Below are positions 9,539-17,589 of a DNA stretch of 41,732 nucleotides, piece by piece. Within the stretch, counting starts at the first letter, position 1. The number at the start of each line of letters is the position of its first letter. This DNA is from Verrucomicrobiia bacterium. Its GTDB lineage: Bacteria; Verrucomicrobiota; Verrucomicrobiia; Verrucomicrobiales; DEV007. Made by a program: the position numbers and the translations under genes. Location of the stretch: positions 1 to 41,732 of the forward strand of contig JAUIGD010000009.1 of NCBI GenBank assembly GCA_030430255.1, read 5' to 3'. The notes under the pieces were generated by a model that worked only from the letters and a program-made list of their open reading frames with translations, searched no databases and was not told the DNA's origin.

Positions 9539-11518
9539 TCAGATCACACGGTCGTTGCCACCGTCGACGGGCAGCTGGGCGCCGGTGGTTTTTCCGAACA
9601 GCGGCCCGGCCATGGCGCTGACCATGGCACCGACGTCGGCGCTCTTGATCTCGGTCTTCATCAGGTTGCGGGTCTTGTACTCCTCGACCGTCAACCCGTA
9701 GCGCTCGGCCGAACGCTGCAGCGCCTCCGGCGTCCAGAGCTTGGTGTCGAACACCGCGTCGGGGTGGATGATGTTGCAGCGCACCCCGAACGGGGCGAGC
9801 TCGAGCGCCGCCACGCGGCACAACTGCGTCAGGCCCGCCTTGGCGCAGGAGTAGCTGGCGGCCCCCGCCCCCGGGGCGTTGACGTTGCGCGAGCCGACCA
9901 GGACGATCGCGCCGTCGAGCCCCCGCTTCACGAACGGGATGGCGTGCTTCAGCAGCACCTGATGGCTGGTGAGGTTGACCGCCATCGACTTGTCCCAGTT
10001 CGACTGCTGCATGTCCTCGAGATAGGCGCCCGCCGTGAAGATGCCGGCGTTGCTCACCACGATATCCAGCCCCCCGTGCAGCCGCACCGCCTCCTCGACC
10101 GCGGCGATCACCGCCTTCTCATCCGTCAGGTTCACGACGATCCCGGTGGCGCCGATGCCCGCCATGATCTCGGGGATCTCGGGGTTGAGATCGAGCCCGA
10201 CCACCTCCGCCCCCGCCTCAGCCAGCGCCCGCGCGCAGGCGAAGCCGATGCCGGCCGCCGACCCGGAGACGATCGCCACCTTGCCCCGATGGGCGGGGGC
10301 CGCACCGCCCGCCTTGCGCAACTTCGCCTGCTCCAGCTCCCAATACTCGATCTCGAACAGCTTCGATGCCGGCAGCGCCCGCCATCCGCCCAGCGCGTTC
10401 GCGGCCAACTGCACCGTCTTCACCGTGTGCCCGACAATGTCGCGGACCACTTCAGCCTCGCGGCGCGTCGCCCCGAAGCTCACCGTCCCGTGCCCGGGCC
10501 AGACGGCCCAGCGCGGGGCAGGGTCGAGCATCGTCAGACCGGCATCGGCGTGCGTGTTGAAATACTTGGCGTAGTCCTCGGCGAACTTGTCCACCGCAGC
10601 CTCCGGGTCGCCCGCCAGCACCACCGGCACCCGCTTCGTGCGGATGACGTGGTCGGGCGTGAGCGGTCCCCGCGTCGCCAGCGTCTTGACGTCCTCCCGG
10701 TTGGAGAAACCCGCCGCCTCGGGCGAACGGTCCCACAGCGCGTAAACCGGCCTGCCGCGCCAGCTCGACACCTGCGCCCGCAGCGCCGCCAGGGCGGGGA
10801 GGTCCTCCCCCGCTTTGGCGGTCGCCACCGGGCGCCGCCTGCCCAGCTTCGCGGCGATGTGGTCTTCCGCCAGCGTGACGAGCTCGACCATGAGTTCATA
10901 GCTCCGCTTCGCCTCGTGGTGGAACGTGAAGATGCCGTGGTTCATCAACACCAAGCCGTCGAGCTGCGACGCGTCGACCTTCGCCAAGCGCTTGTGGATC
11001 TCCTTCGCCAACACGAAGCCCGGCATGACATAGGGGATCACCAGCACCCGCTCGCCGTAGACCTCCTCGATACGCTTCTTGCCCCCCGGCGCGTTGGTCA
11101 ACGCCACCACGGCATCGGCGTGCGTGTGGTCGACGAAACGATGCGGGATCACCGCGTGGACGATGGCCTCGATCGACGGCGTCGGCGCCGCGGGGTCCAA
11201 CATCGCCGCTCGGCACTGCGCCACCATATCGGCATCCGACAGCGATTCGAACTCCGCCATCTTGAGCAGCGGCCCCATCCGGCACGGCGAGAACCCCGCC
11301 GCCTCGATCGTCGCGAGATCCCAGCCGCTCCCCTTCACGTAGAGCACGTCGGACGGCTCACCGAAGAAGTCGCTCACCCGCGCTTTCACCGAGGTGTTGC
11401 CGCCCCCGTGCAGCACGAGATCGGGGTCCGCGCCGAGCAGGCGCGACGAATACACCCGCTGCGCGAGGAGCGTGCGGCCGGCTTTCTTGGCGTCTTTCGA
11501 GTTCCAGAGGGACTTCAT
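9539..11518 (-). CDS. Bifunctional class II aldolase / short-chain dehydrogenase (RhaD/YuxG-type fusion)
   Basis: A 659-residue fusion. Residues 1 to about 400 are a class II aldolase/adducin domain with HGGGNTSVK (37-45), Zn-ligand histidines His131 and His133 (FVDHTHADAV), and a third in VLMNHGIFTFHHEA. Residues about 410-659 are a short-chain dehydrogenase with a GxxxGxG loop (SGSAAGIGFACA), an NAG motif (VSNAGIF), and catalytic Tyr/Lys in SYSCAKAG. Family members pair cleavage of a ketose-1-phosphate (such as rhamnulose-1-phosphate) with oxidation of the resulting lactaldehyde or a related substrate. It lies 81 bp downstream of the XylR-type regulator on the same strand, suggesting shared control with the divergent sugar operon. 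The actual deoxy-sugar or pentose substrate is not shown by sequence. Confidence 0.9.
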   Translation of the reverse strand: MKSLWNSKDAKKAGRTLLAQRVYSSRLLGADPDLVLHGGGNTSVKARVSDFFGEPSDVLYVKGSGWDLATIEAAGFSPCRMGPLLKMAEFESLSDADMVAQCRAAMLDPAAPTPSIEAIVHAVIPHRFVDHTHADAVVALTNAPGGKKRIEEVYGERVLVIPYVMPGFVLAKEIHKRLAKVDASQLDGLVLMNHGIFTFHHEAKRSYELMVELVTLAEDHIAAKLGRRRPVATAKAGEDLPALAALRAQVSSWRGRPVYALWDRSPEAAGFSNREDVKTLATRGPLTPDHVIRTKRVPVVLAGDPEAAVDKFAEDYAKYFNTHADAGLTMLDPAPRWAVWPGHGTVSFGATRREAEVVRDIVGHTVKTVQLAANALGGWRALPASKLFEIEYWELEQAKLRKAGGAAPAHRGKVAIVSGSAAGIGFACARALAEAGAEVVGLDLNPEIPEIMAGIGATGIVVNLTDEKAVIAAVEEAVRLHGGLDIVVSNAGIFTAGAYLEDMQQSNWDKSMAVNLTSHQVLLKHAIPFVKRGLDGAIVLVGSRNVNAPGAGAASYSCAKAGLTQLCRVAALELAPFGVRCNIIHPDAVFDTKLWTPEALQRSAERYGLTVEEYKTRNLMKTEIKSADVGAMVSAMAGPLFGKTTGAQLPVDGGNDRVI

Positions 11519-11599
11519 GAGATGCCTACGCTAGAACGCCCTGCCCAATTGGCCAGTTCGGATCGACGCCCCGATCGGCGGGGGACGCCCGATCCCGCA

Positions 11600-12739
11600 T
11601 CAGCGCAGCGAACCCGGGGTACACCCCAACTGCTGCTTGAACACCGCGCCCATGTACTCCTGATGGCGGAACCCTGACCGCTCGGCGACCTCCGCCAGCT
11701 TCATCCCGGTCGTCTCGATGAGCGCCCTCGCCCGCCGGATGCGCTGCCCCACCAGATACTCGCGCACGGTTTGTCCCGTCGCCTCGCGGAAGCGCCGTTG
11801 GAACAGGCTGCGGGAGAGCCCGGCCGCGCGCGCGATCAGTTCGTTGGTGACCGGATCGCCGAGATGCTCGTGGATGAAGTGGAGCGCCTGCGCGATCTGC
11901 TCGTCACCGATCGCGCGCGCCTCGGACGACCGCCTGCCCACCATGCCGTTGGGCGGCACCAGCAAGGTCGATGCCGGCGGGGCGCCGCCCGACATCAGGT
12001 GGTCGAGCAGGCGGGCGGCCTCGAAACCGACCCGCCGGTGTCCGCCGCGGACGCTGGAGAGCGGTGGGGTCGCGAGCTCGCAGAGCGAGGCGTCGTTGTC
12101 GACGCCCGCCACGGCGATGCGCTCGGGCACCGGGATGCCCTCGTCCCGACACGCCTCCAGCAGCGCGAGACCGCGTTGGTCTGAACACACCATCACCCCC
12201 ACCGGCTTCGGCAAGCCCCGCAACCAGCCGCGCAGGCGGCCGCGCGAGTCCTCGGCCCGCGACGCATCCCCACGGGGGGTCTCGAACACCGAGAACGAAC
12301 GCCCGCCGCGGCACCGCTGCCGAAATCCCTCGCGCCGGCGCTCGGACCAGTTCTCACCCTCGATCCCGAAGAAGGCGAAGTGTTGGAAGCCCCGCGACCG
12401 GAAATGCTCCGCGACATTCGCCGCGATGGCGGCGTCATCGACATGGACGAGAGGCAGACCGGCGTCGCCGACCACCCCCAACACATCCACCACCGGCACG
12501 CCCGAGCGCCGCAGCGCCTCCGCCGTCGCCCCGTCCTGGACACGGGCGATGATCCCGTCACCGCGCCAACCTTCGAGCCAGACGGGCACCCCCTCGAGCA
12601 AACCGCGCGCCTCGTGGTACACCCGCCAGCCGTCCCGCGGCTTGTTGTACTCCGAGATGCCCCGCAGAATCTCCCGCCCGGAGCCGAGCGAAGTCTCGAC
12701 GAGGAGGGCGACGCTTTTTCGGGAGCGCTCAAAACGCAT
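11600..12739 (-). CDS. XylR-type transcriptional regulator (sugar-binding domain plus AraC HTH)
   Basis: A 379-residue protein. Residues about 8-270 form a LacI/periplasmic-binding-protein-like sensor (VALLVETSLGSGREILRGI, VVDVLGVV, HVDDAAIAANVAEHF, RIAVAGVDNDASLCEL, SSVRGGHRRVGFEAARLL). Residues about 280-379 carry two AraC-type helix-turn-helix motifs (LIARAAGLSRSLFQRRFREA, then LAEVAERSGFRHQEYMGAVF). This architecture is the XylR family, which responds to a pentose or hexose and usually activates. It is divergent from galK and the sugar ABC operon, with 83 bp between start codons. A direct repeat in that gap is a candidate operator. The ligand is unknown; galactose, galactofuranose or arabinose is plausible from context. 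Confidence 0.9.
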   Translation of the reverse strand: MRFERSRKSVALLVETSLGSGREILRGISEYNKPRDGWRVYHEARGLLEGVPVWLEGWRGDGIIARVQDGATAEALRRSGVPVVDVLGVVGDAGLPLVHVDDAAIAANVAEHFRSRGFQHFAFFGIEGENWSERRREGFRQRCRGGRSFSVFETPRGDASRAEDSRGRLRGWLRGLPKPVGVMVCSDQRGLALLEACRDEGIPVPERIAVAGVDNDASLCELATPPLSSVRGGHRRVGFEAARLLDHLMSGGAPPASTLLVPPNGMVGRRSSEARAIGDEQIAQALHFIHEHLGDPVTNELIARAAGLSRSLFQRRFREATGQTVREYLVGQRIRRARALIETTGMKLAEVAERSGFRHQEYMGAVFKQQLGCTPGSLR

Positions 12740-12771
12740 GCCCGATTTCTACAAACTATTGCCCGATTCCT
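12739..12771. promoter_or_regulatory. Candidate XylR/AraC-type operator: direct repeat of 12 bp at 21-bp spacing
   Basis: TGCCCGATTTCT at 12739-12750 is repeated as TGCCCGATTCCT at 12760-12771, with one mismatch. The start-to-start distance is 21 bp, about two helical turns. Tandem half-sites on the same face of DNA at this spacing are typical of AraC-family sites. The pair lies in the only gap between the divergent regulator and galK, and the first copy overlaps the regulator's start codon, which fits autoregulation. Binding is inferred. Confidence 0.55.
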
Positions 12772-12822
12772 CAAGCGCCAAATCTTGCTGCAGAAAAAAT
12801 CCGCACAAAAAGTGTCTACCCC

Positions 12823-13998
12823 GTGATCGCCGCGAACTCGATATCTTCAGATTCCGCTTCGCCCGCTTCCTTCGCAGCGGTGTTTGGGGGGCGGCCGGAG
12901 ATCGCCGCGCGCTCGCCCGGTCGAATCAATGTGATCGGCGAGCACGTCGACTACCAAGAGGGCCTGGTCCTGCCCGCGGCGATCGACCGCTACGTGTTCG
13001 CCCACGCCCGGCGGATCGATGCACCGCAGTTGCGCCTCTGGAGCGCCGAGATCGGCGGCCGGCCGGTGACGGTCGGCATCGGGCATTCCGAGCCGCTGAC
13101 CGGCAGTGATTTTTGGGCCAATTACGTCTTCGGAGTGTTCGCGCAGTATCGGGACGCCGGCCACCCGGTCGGCGGATTGGAGATCACCTTCGAGGCCACG
13201 CTGCCTGCCGGCGCCGGCATGAGCAGCAGCGCGGCGATCGAGGCGGCCACCGCCCTGGCGGTGGAGACCGCCGGCGGCTTCTCGCTGCCGGCAAGAGACC
13301 GCGCCCTGCTGTGCCAGCGCGCCGACCACGATTACGTCGGCGTGCCCTGCGGCATCATGGACCAGCTCGCGGTCAACTCCGGGGTCGCCGGACATTTGTT
13401 AGAGATCGACTGCCGGTCGCTCGGGGTGACGCCGACCTCGCTCCCGGACGGGCTCTCGCTGGTCGCGGTCGACAGCAAGGTGAAGCACACCCTGGCCGAC
13501 GGCGAGTACGGCAAACGCCGCGCCGACTGCGAGGCCGCGGCCGGGCAGCTGGGGCTCCCCACCCTGCGCGATGCCACGCTGGCGCAGATCGATGCCGCGG
13601 CGGCGGCCCTCGGCGGGCGGGTGGCGCGCCGCGCCCGCCACGTCGTGCGGGAGATCGCGCGGGTGCGCGAGTTCATCGCCGCCCTCCAGGCCGGGAACGC
13701 CGGCGACGCGGGCCAGCGGATGTTCGACAGCCACGCCTCGCTTCGCGACGACTACGAGGTGAGCTGTGACGAACTCGACCAGCTGGTGGCGATCGCCGCC
13801 AGCCACGGCGCGCTCGGCTCGCGCCTGATGGGCGGCGGCTTCGGCGGCAGCACCATCAACCTCGTGCGCAGCGCCGAGGCCGACGCCTTCGCAGCGGACG
13901 TGATCGCCGACTACGCGGAGTGCTGCGGCATCGAAGGCTCCGCGTTCGTCGTCCACCCCGTCGCCGGCGCGGGCGCCCAGAAGGAGGTGGCATCGTGA
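12823..13998 (+). CDS. galK: Galactokinase
   Basis: A 391-residue GHMP kinase with all galactokinase signatures: GRINVIGEHVDYQEGLVLP (33-51), the ATP-binding loop PAGAGMSSSAA (128-138), CGIMDQLA with the catalytic-type Asp180, and motif 3 MGGGFGGSTINLV near residue 335. It phosphorylates alpha-D-galactose to galactose-1-phosphate in the cytoplasm, the first Leloir step. No galT or galE is in the window. The start is GTG with no Shine-Dalgarno sequence; the first 20 residues are poorly conserved, so a later start is possible. Its stop overlaps the GTG of the ABC ATPase (GTGA), so it is translationally coupled to the importer. Confidence 0.93.
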   Translation: MIAANSISSDSASPASFAAVFGGRPEIAARSPGRINVIGEHVDYQEGLVLPAAIDRYVFAHARRIDAPQLRLWSAEIGGRPVTVGIGHSEPLTGSDFWANYVFGVFAQYRDAGHPVGGLEITFEATLPAGAGMSSSAAIEAATALAVETAGGFSLPARDRALLCQRADHDYVGVPCGIMDQLAVNSGVAGHLLEIDCRSLGVTPTSLPDGLSLVAVDSKVKHTLADGEYGKRRADCEAAAGQLGLPTLRDATLAQIDAAAAALGGRVARRARHVVREIARVREFIAALQAGNAGDAGQRMFDSHASLRDDYEVSCDELDQLVAIAASHGALGSRLMGGGFGGSTINLVRSAEADAFAADVIADYAECCGIEGSAFVVHPVAGAGAQKEVAS

Positions 13999-15572
13999 TC
14001 GCCCGCCCGCCCCTGCTCGAGGCGCGCGGCCTCAGCAAGACCTTCCCCGGCGTGAAGGCGCTGGACGGCGTCGACTTCACCGTGCGCGCCGGCGAGATCC
14101 ACGCGCTGATGGGCGAGAACGGCGCGGGCAAGTCGACCCTGATCAAGGCCATCACCGGCGTCCACCCGCCCGATGCGGGGGCGCTGGAGCTCGCTGGCGA
14201 GCCCCTGTCACCGTCCTCGCCCCTCGATGCGGAGCACGCGGGCATCGCCACCGTCTACCAGGAGGTCAACCTCATCCCCGACTTGAGCGTCGCTGAGAAC
14301 ATCATGCTCGGCAGGCAGCCGAAGCGCGCGGGGTTTCTGCGCTGGCGCGAGATCAGGGGGCAGGCCGACGCGGCGCTCGCCCGCCTCGGGCTGGAGATCG
14401 ACGCCTCCCAGGCCGTCTCCCGCTTCCCCATGGCGGTGCAACAGCTGGTGGCGATCGCGCGCGCGCTGCACACCGACGCCCGGGTCTTGATCCTCGACGA
14501 GCCGACGTCCAGCCTCGATGACGCTGAGGTCGCCGGGCTGTTCGAGGTCATGCGCAGCCTGCGCGACGAGGGGCTGGGGATCGTGTTCGTGACCCACTTC
14601 CTCGATCAGGTCTACGCGGTGTCCGACCGCATCACCGTCCTGCGCAACGGCGGGCTCGTCGGCGAGTACCCGACCGCAGACCTGCCGCGGATCGAACTCG
14701 TCGCCCGCATGCTCGGCAAACAGGTCGATGAGGTGGACGCGGTCGGCGACACCATGCGGCTCGGCGCCGGCGATGCCGCGATCGGCGAGACGCTGCTCGA
14801 AGCGCGCGGCATCGCCCGTTCCGGCCTGGGGCCCATCGACCTCGACCTTCACCGCGGCGAGGTGCTCGGCCTCGCCGGCCTGCTCGGCTCCGGGCGCACC
14901 GAGACCGCGCGGCTGCTGTTCGGGGCCGACCGGAGCACCGCCGGCACCCTGCGGATCAAGGGTTCGCTCACGCCGCTCTCCTCGCCCGCCGAGGCGATCG
15001 CGGCCGGGCTCGGCTTCTGCTCGGAGGACCGCAAGGGGGAGGGCATCGTCCCCACCCTCTCGGTGCAGGAGAACATGCTTCTGGCGATGCAGGCCCGGCA
15101 GGGCGCACTGCGCAAGATCCCGGCCTCCAAGCAGCGCGAGCTCGCCGAGCACTACATCACCGCGCTCGGCATCAAGACGCCGTCCCCCGATACCCCGATC
15201 GAGAACCTCTCCGGCGGCAACCAGCAGAAGGTGCTGCTCGCCCGCTGGCTGTGCATGCAGCCTGAGATCATCATCCTCGACGAGCCCACGCGGGGGATCG
15301 ACGTCGGCGCGAAGGTCGAGATCGAGAAGCTCGTCGCCTCCCTGCGCGCCGATGGCATGGCGGTCGTCTTCATCTCCTCCGAACTCGACGAGGTCGCGCG
15401 CGCCTGCAGCCGGGTCGCCGTCATGCGCGATCAGAAGAAAGTCGGCGAGCTCACGGGCGACGAGATCGACGAACGCTCCATCATGCAGCTCGTCGCTCGA
15501 CTTTCCAAAGTCGAGGCCGGACGCCCCTCAGCCCCAAACTCGACTTTGGAACGTCGAGCGACCGATGCCTAG
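13995..15572 (+). CDS. ytfR: Sugar ABC importer ATPase (YtfR/RbsA type) with a repeat-encoded C-terminal tail
   Basis: A 525-residue tandem ATPase of the carbohydrate CUT2 class. GTG 13995 is chosen because AAGGAGGTGG (13981-13990) precedes it. Domain 1 has Walker A GENGAGKST, a degenerate signature in FPMAVQQLVAIARAL, and Walker B LILDEPTSSLDD. Domain 2 has a degenerate Walker A (GLLGSGRTETA), signature LSGGNQQKVLLARWL, and Walker B IILDEPTRGIDVG. This asymmetry is normal for RbsA/MglA. The last ~24 codons after QLVA are encoded by two REP-like palindromes (15496-15515, 15539-15558) and make the protein about that much longer than RbsA/YtfR. Its stop overlaps the next start by 8 bp. Confidence 0.93.
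   Translation: MIARPPLLEARGLSKTFPGVKALDGVDFTVRAGEIHALMGENGAGKSTLIKAITGVHPPDAGALELAGEPLSPSSPLDAEHAGIATVYQEVNLIPDLSVAENIMLGRQPKRAGFLRWREIRGQADAALARLGLEIDASQAVSRFPMAVQQLVAIARALHTDARVLILDEPTSSLDDAEVAGLFEVMRSLRDEGLGIVFVTHFLDQVYAVSDRITVLRNGGLVGEYPTADLPRIELVARMLGKQVDEVDAVGDTMRLGAGDAAIGETLLEARGIARSGLGPIDLDLHRGEVLGLAGLLGSGRTETARLLFGADRSTAGTLRIKGSLTPLSSPAEAIAAGLGFCSEDRKGEGIVPTLSVQENMLLAMQARQGALRKIPASKQRELAEHYITALGIKTPSPDTPIENLSGGNQQKVLLARWLCMQPEIIILDEPTRGIDVGAKVEIEKLVASLRADGMAVVFISSELDEVARACSRVAVMRDQKKVGELTGDEIDERSIMQLVARLSKVEAGRPSAPNSTLERRATDA
15496..15558. repeat. REP-like palindrome doublet, copy 1 (inside the ABC ATPase 3' end)
   Basis: The perfect palindrome CTCGACTTTCCAAAGTCGAG lies at 15496-15515. 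A second, imperfect version (CTCGACTTT-GG-AACGTCGAG) lies at 15539-15558. The start-to-start distance is 43 bp, identical to the doublet at 18588-18650. The ATG of the downstream permease (15565) follows six bases after the second palindrome. Confidence 0.85.
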
Positions 15573-16569
15573 CCGATTCACCAACAACCGCCTCGTGTGG
15601 CCGGCGCTCGGGCTGCTGTTGTTGCTCGGGGTGAACCTCGCCTCCGACCCTGGCTTCTTCGCGATCGCGCTGGTCGACGGCAGGCTCTCCGGGGACATCG
15701 TCTCCATCGTTTTGCAAGCAGCGAAGATCGTCCCGCTGGCGGTCGGCATGACCTTGGTCATCGCCACGGGCGGTGTCGACCTCTCGGTCGGCTCCGTCAT
15801 GGCGGTCGCCGCAACCCTCGCGGCACTGCTGGCGGCCGCCGGCGCGCCGCTCGTCCTCGCCCTGCTCGCCGCCTGTGCCGCCGCCGCACTGGTCGGCGCT
15901 GCCGCAGGGGCCCTGGTCGCCTTCGCCAAGCTGCAACCGATCGTCGCCACCTTGATCATGATGGTCCTCTGCCGCGGCGTGGCGATGGCCATGACCGAGG
16001 GGCAGGGCAAACCCATCGTCGACCCCGCCTTCCTCTACCTGGGCAGCGGCTACTTCCTGGGGCTGCCGGTCGCCGCGCTGCTCGCCTTCGCCTTCGCACT
16101 CGCGACCGGGCTCTTCCTCTCCAAAACGGCTTCCGGCCTGCTGATCTCCGCCGTCGGGGACAACGCTGCCGCCAGCCGGCTGTGCGGCGTCCGCGCGGCC
16201 CGGCTGAAGGTCGGCATCTACGCCTTCTGCGGCCTGTGTGCCGCCTTCGCCGGCGTCATCGCCGCCGCCCGGGTCGAGATCGCCGACCCCGCGAGGGTGG
16301 GCGAACTCCACGAACTCGACGCCATCTTCGCAGTCGTCGTCGGCGGCACCGCACTGACCGGTGGCCGCTTCAGCATCGCCGGTTCGGTCGTCGGCGCGCT
16401 GCTGATCCAGACCCTCGTGTGGACCATGCAGAAGCTCGGCGTCCCCTCGAACGTCACCCCGGTGCCCAAGGCGCTCGTGATCTTGCTGGTCTGCCTCCTG
16501 GGATCTCCCCGCTTCCGGGCGCAGCTCGCCGCCCCGTTCCTCCGCCGCCCCGCCACCACCACCACGTAG
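15565..16569 (+). CDS. ytfT: Sugar ABC importer permease 1 (YtfT type)
   Basis: A 334-residue inner-membrane protein with about eight to ten hydrophobic helices. The BPD_transp_2 family is shown by GMTLVIATGGVDLSVGSVMA (near residues 60-80) and ELDAIFAVVVGGTALTGGRF (near 250). The family uses such EAA-like cytoplasmic loops to contact the ATPase. The longer YtfT-like periplasmic loop (FFAIALVDGRLSGDIVSIVLQAA) distinguishes it from the next permease. The ATG at 15565 overlaps the ATPase stop (15570-15572). It forms a heterodimeric channel with the next gene product. The function is assigned from family and operon order. Confidence 0.9.
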   Translation: MPSRFTNNRLVWPALGLLLLLGVNLASDPGFFAIALVDGRLSGDIVSIVLQAAKIVPLAVGMTLVIATGGVDLSVGSVMAVAATLAALLAAAGAPLVLALLAACAAAALVGAAAGALVAFAKLQPIVATLIMMVLCRGVAMAMTEGQGKPIVDPAFLYLGSGYFLGLPVAALLAFAFALATGLFLSKTASGLLISAVGDNAAASRLCGVRAARLKVGIYAFCGLCAAFAGVIAAARVEIADPARVGELHELDAIFAVVVGGTALTGGRFSIAGSVVGALLIQTLVWTMQKLGVPSNVTPVPKALVILLVCLLGSPRFRAQLAAPFLRRPATTTT

Positions 16570-17538
16570 ATGCTCCAGCGCAAACACATCCCCCTGGTGG
16601 CGACCTTCGCGGTGTTGGGGGCGCTCTGGCTCGTCGCCGCGCTGACGCTCGACCACTTCCTCACCCCGCTGAACTTCGCCAACATCCTGCGCAACAACGC
16701 CTTCCTCGGCGTGGTCGCGATCGGCATGACCTTCGTCATCCTGGCGGGCGGCATCGACCTGTCGGTCGGCACGATGATGGGGCTCTCGACGATCCTCCTC
16801 GCCCGGCTGATCGCCGTCGCCGGCATCCCCCCCACCCTCGCCATCCCGCTCGTGCTGCTGGTCGGGCTCGCCTTCGGCACCGCGCTCGGTTCGGTGATCC
16901 ACTTCTACGGCTTGCCCCCCTTCCTCGTGACGCTCTCCGGCATGTTCCTCGCCAAGGGCCTCGCCTTCGTCATTCTCCCTCAGTCCCAGAAGATCGACCA
17001 CGACGGGTTCGGCGAACTCGCGGCCTTCAAAGTCAAATTCTTCGGCAACGCCCCGGTCACCGCCGGCGTGCTCGTGTTCGCGGCGCTCGCGGCGGTGGCG
17101 CTCTACATCGCCCACAGCACACGCTTCGGCCGCAACGTCTACGCGCTCGGGGGCTCGGAGAAGTCGGCGCTGTTGATGGGCTTGCCGGTGGCCCGGACCA
17201 AGATCGGCGTCTACGCGATCAGCGGCTTTTGCGCAGCGCTCGGCGGCGTGCTCTGGTCGCTCAATTCAAAGTCCGGCAACCCCGCCATCGGCCTCGGCAC
17301 GGAACTCGATGCCATCGCCTGCGTGGTCATCGGCGGCACCCTGCTGACCGGCGGCATCGGCGGTGTGGTCGGCACCGTCGGCGGCCTGCTGGTCTATGGC
17401 ACCATCGCCACCATGATCCGGTTCGGGGGTTTCGACTCCAGCTATGCCCGGATCGCCCTCGGCGCCCTGCTGCTCGCGTTCATCCTCCTGCAGACCGCCA
17501 TCATGCGCAGCGCGACCAAGCGCGGCGCCACCGCCTAA
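16570..17538 (+). CDS. yjfF: Sugar ABC importer permease 2 (YjfF type)
   Basis: A 322-residue polytopic inner-membrane permease of the ribose/galactofuranose class. Diagnostic stretches are GMTFVILAGGIDLSVGTMMG (residues ~55-75) and GTELDAIACVVIGGTLLTGG (~240-260). The N-terminal segment, LTPLNFANILRNNAFLGVVA, matches YjfF-like proteins. Its ATG begins at the base after the previous stop (TAG-ATG), implying tight translational coupling and a 1:1 ratio with permease 1. A dedicated pair of different permeases is the hallmark of the YtfT/YjfF galactofuranose system, unlike the single permease of RbsC or MglC. Confidence 0.9.
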   Translation: MLQRKHIPLVATFAVLGALWLVAALTLDHFLTPLNFANILRNNAFLGVVAIGMTFVILAGGIDLSVGTMMGLSTILLARLIAVAGIPPTLAIPLVLLVGLAFGTALGSVIHFYGLPPFLVTLSGMFLAKGLAFVILPQSQKIDHDGFGELAAFKVKFFGNAPVTAGVLVFAALAAVALYIAHSTRFGRNVYALGGSEKSALLMGLPVARTKIGVYAISGFCAALGGVLWSLNSKSGNPAIGLGTELDAIACVVIGGTLLTGGIGGVVGTVGGLLVYGTIATMIRFGGFDSSYARIALGALLLAFILLQTAIMRSATKRGATA

Positions 17539-17589
17539 CGCTCCGCCAGCCAGAACCCATCACCCATCACCCATCAAATCAAGCATCCC

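Noticed and set aside
15481-17115. Minus-strand open frame rich in Asp, Glu, Gly and His opposite the permeases
   Set aside because: Its composition is that of the reverse complement of membrane-helix codons; no motif and no start context.
17555-17575. Three ACCCATC heptamers as a regulatory site
   Set aside because: Short low-complexity repeat; similar C-rich text occurs before other genes, so no specific function can be argued.
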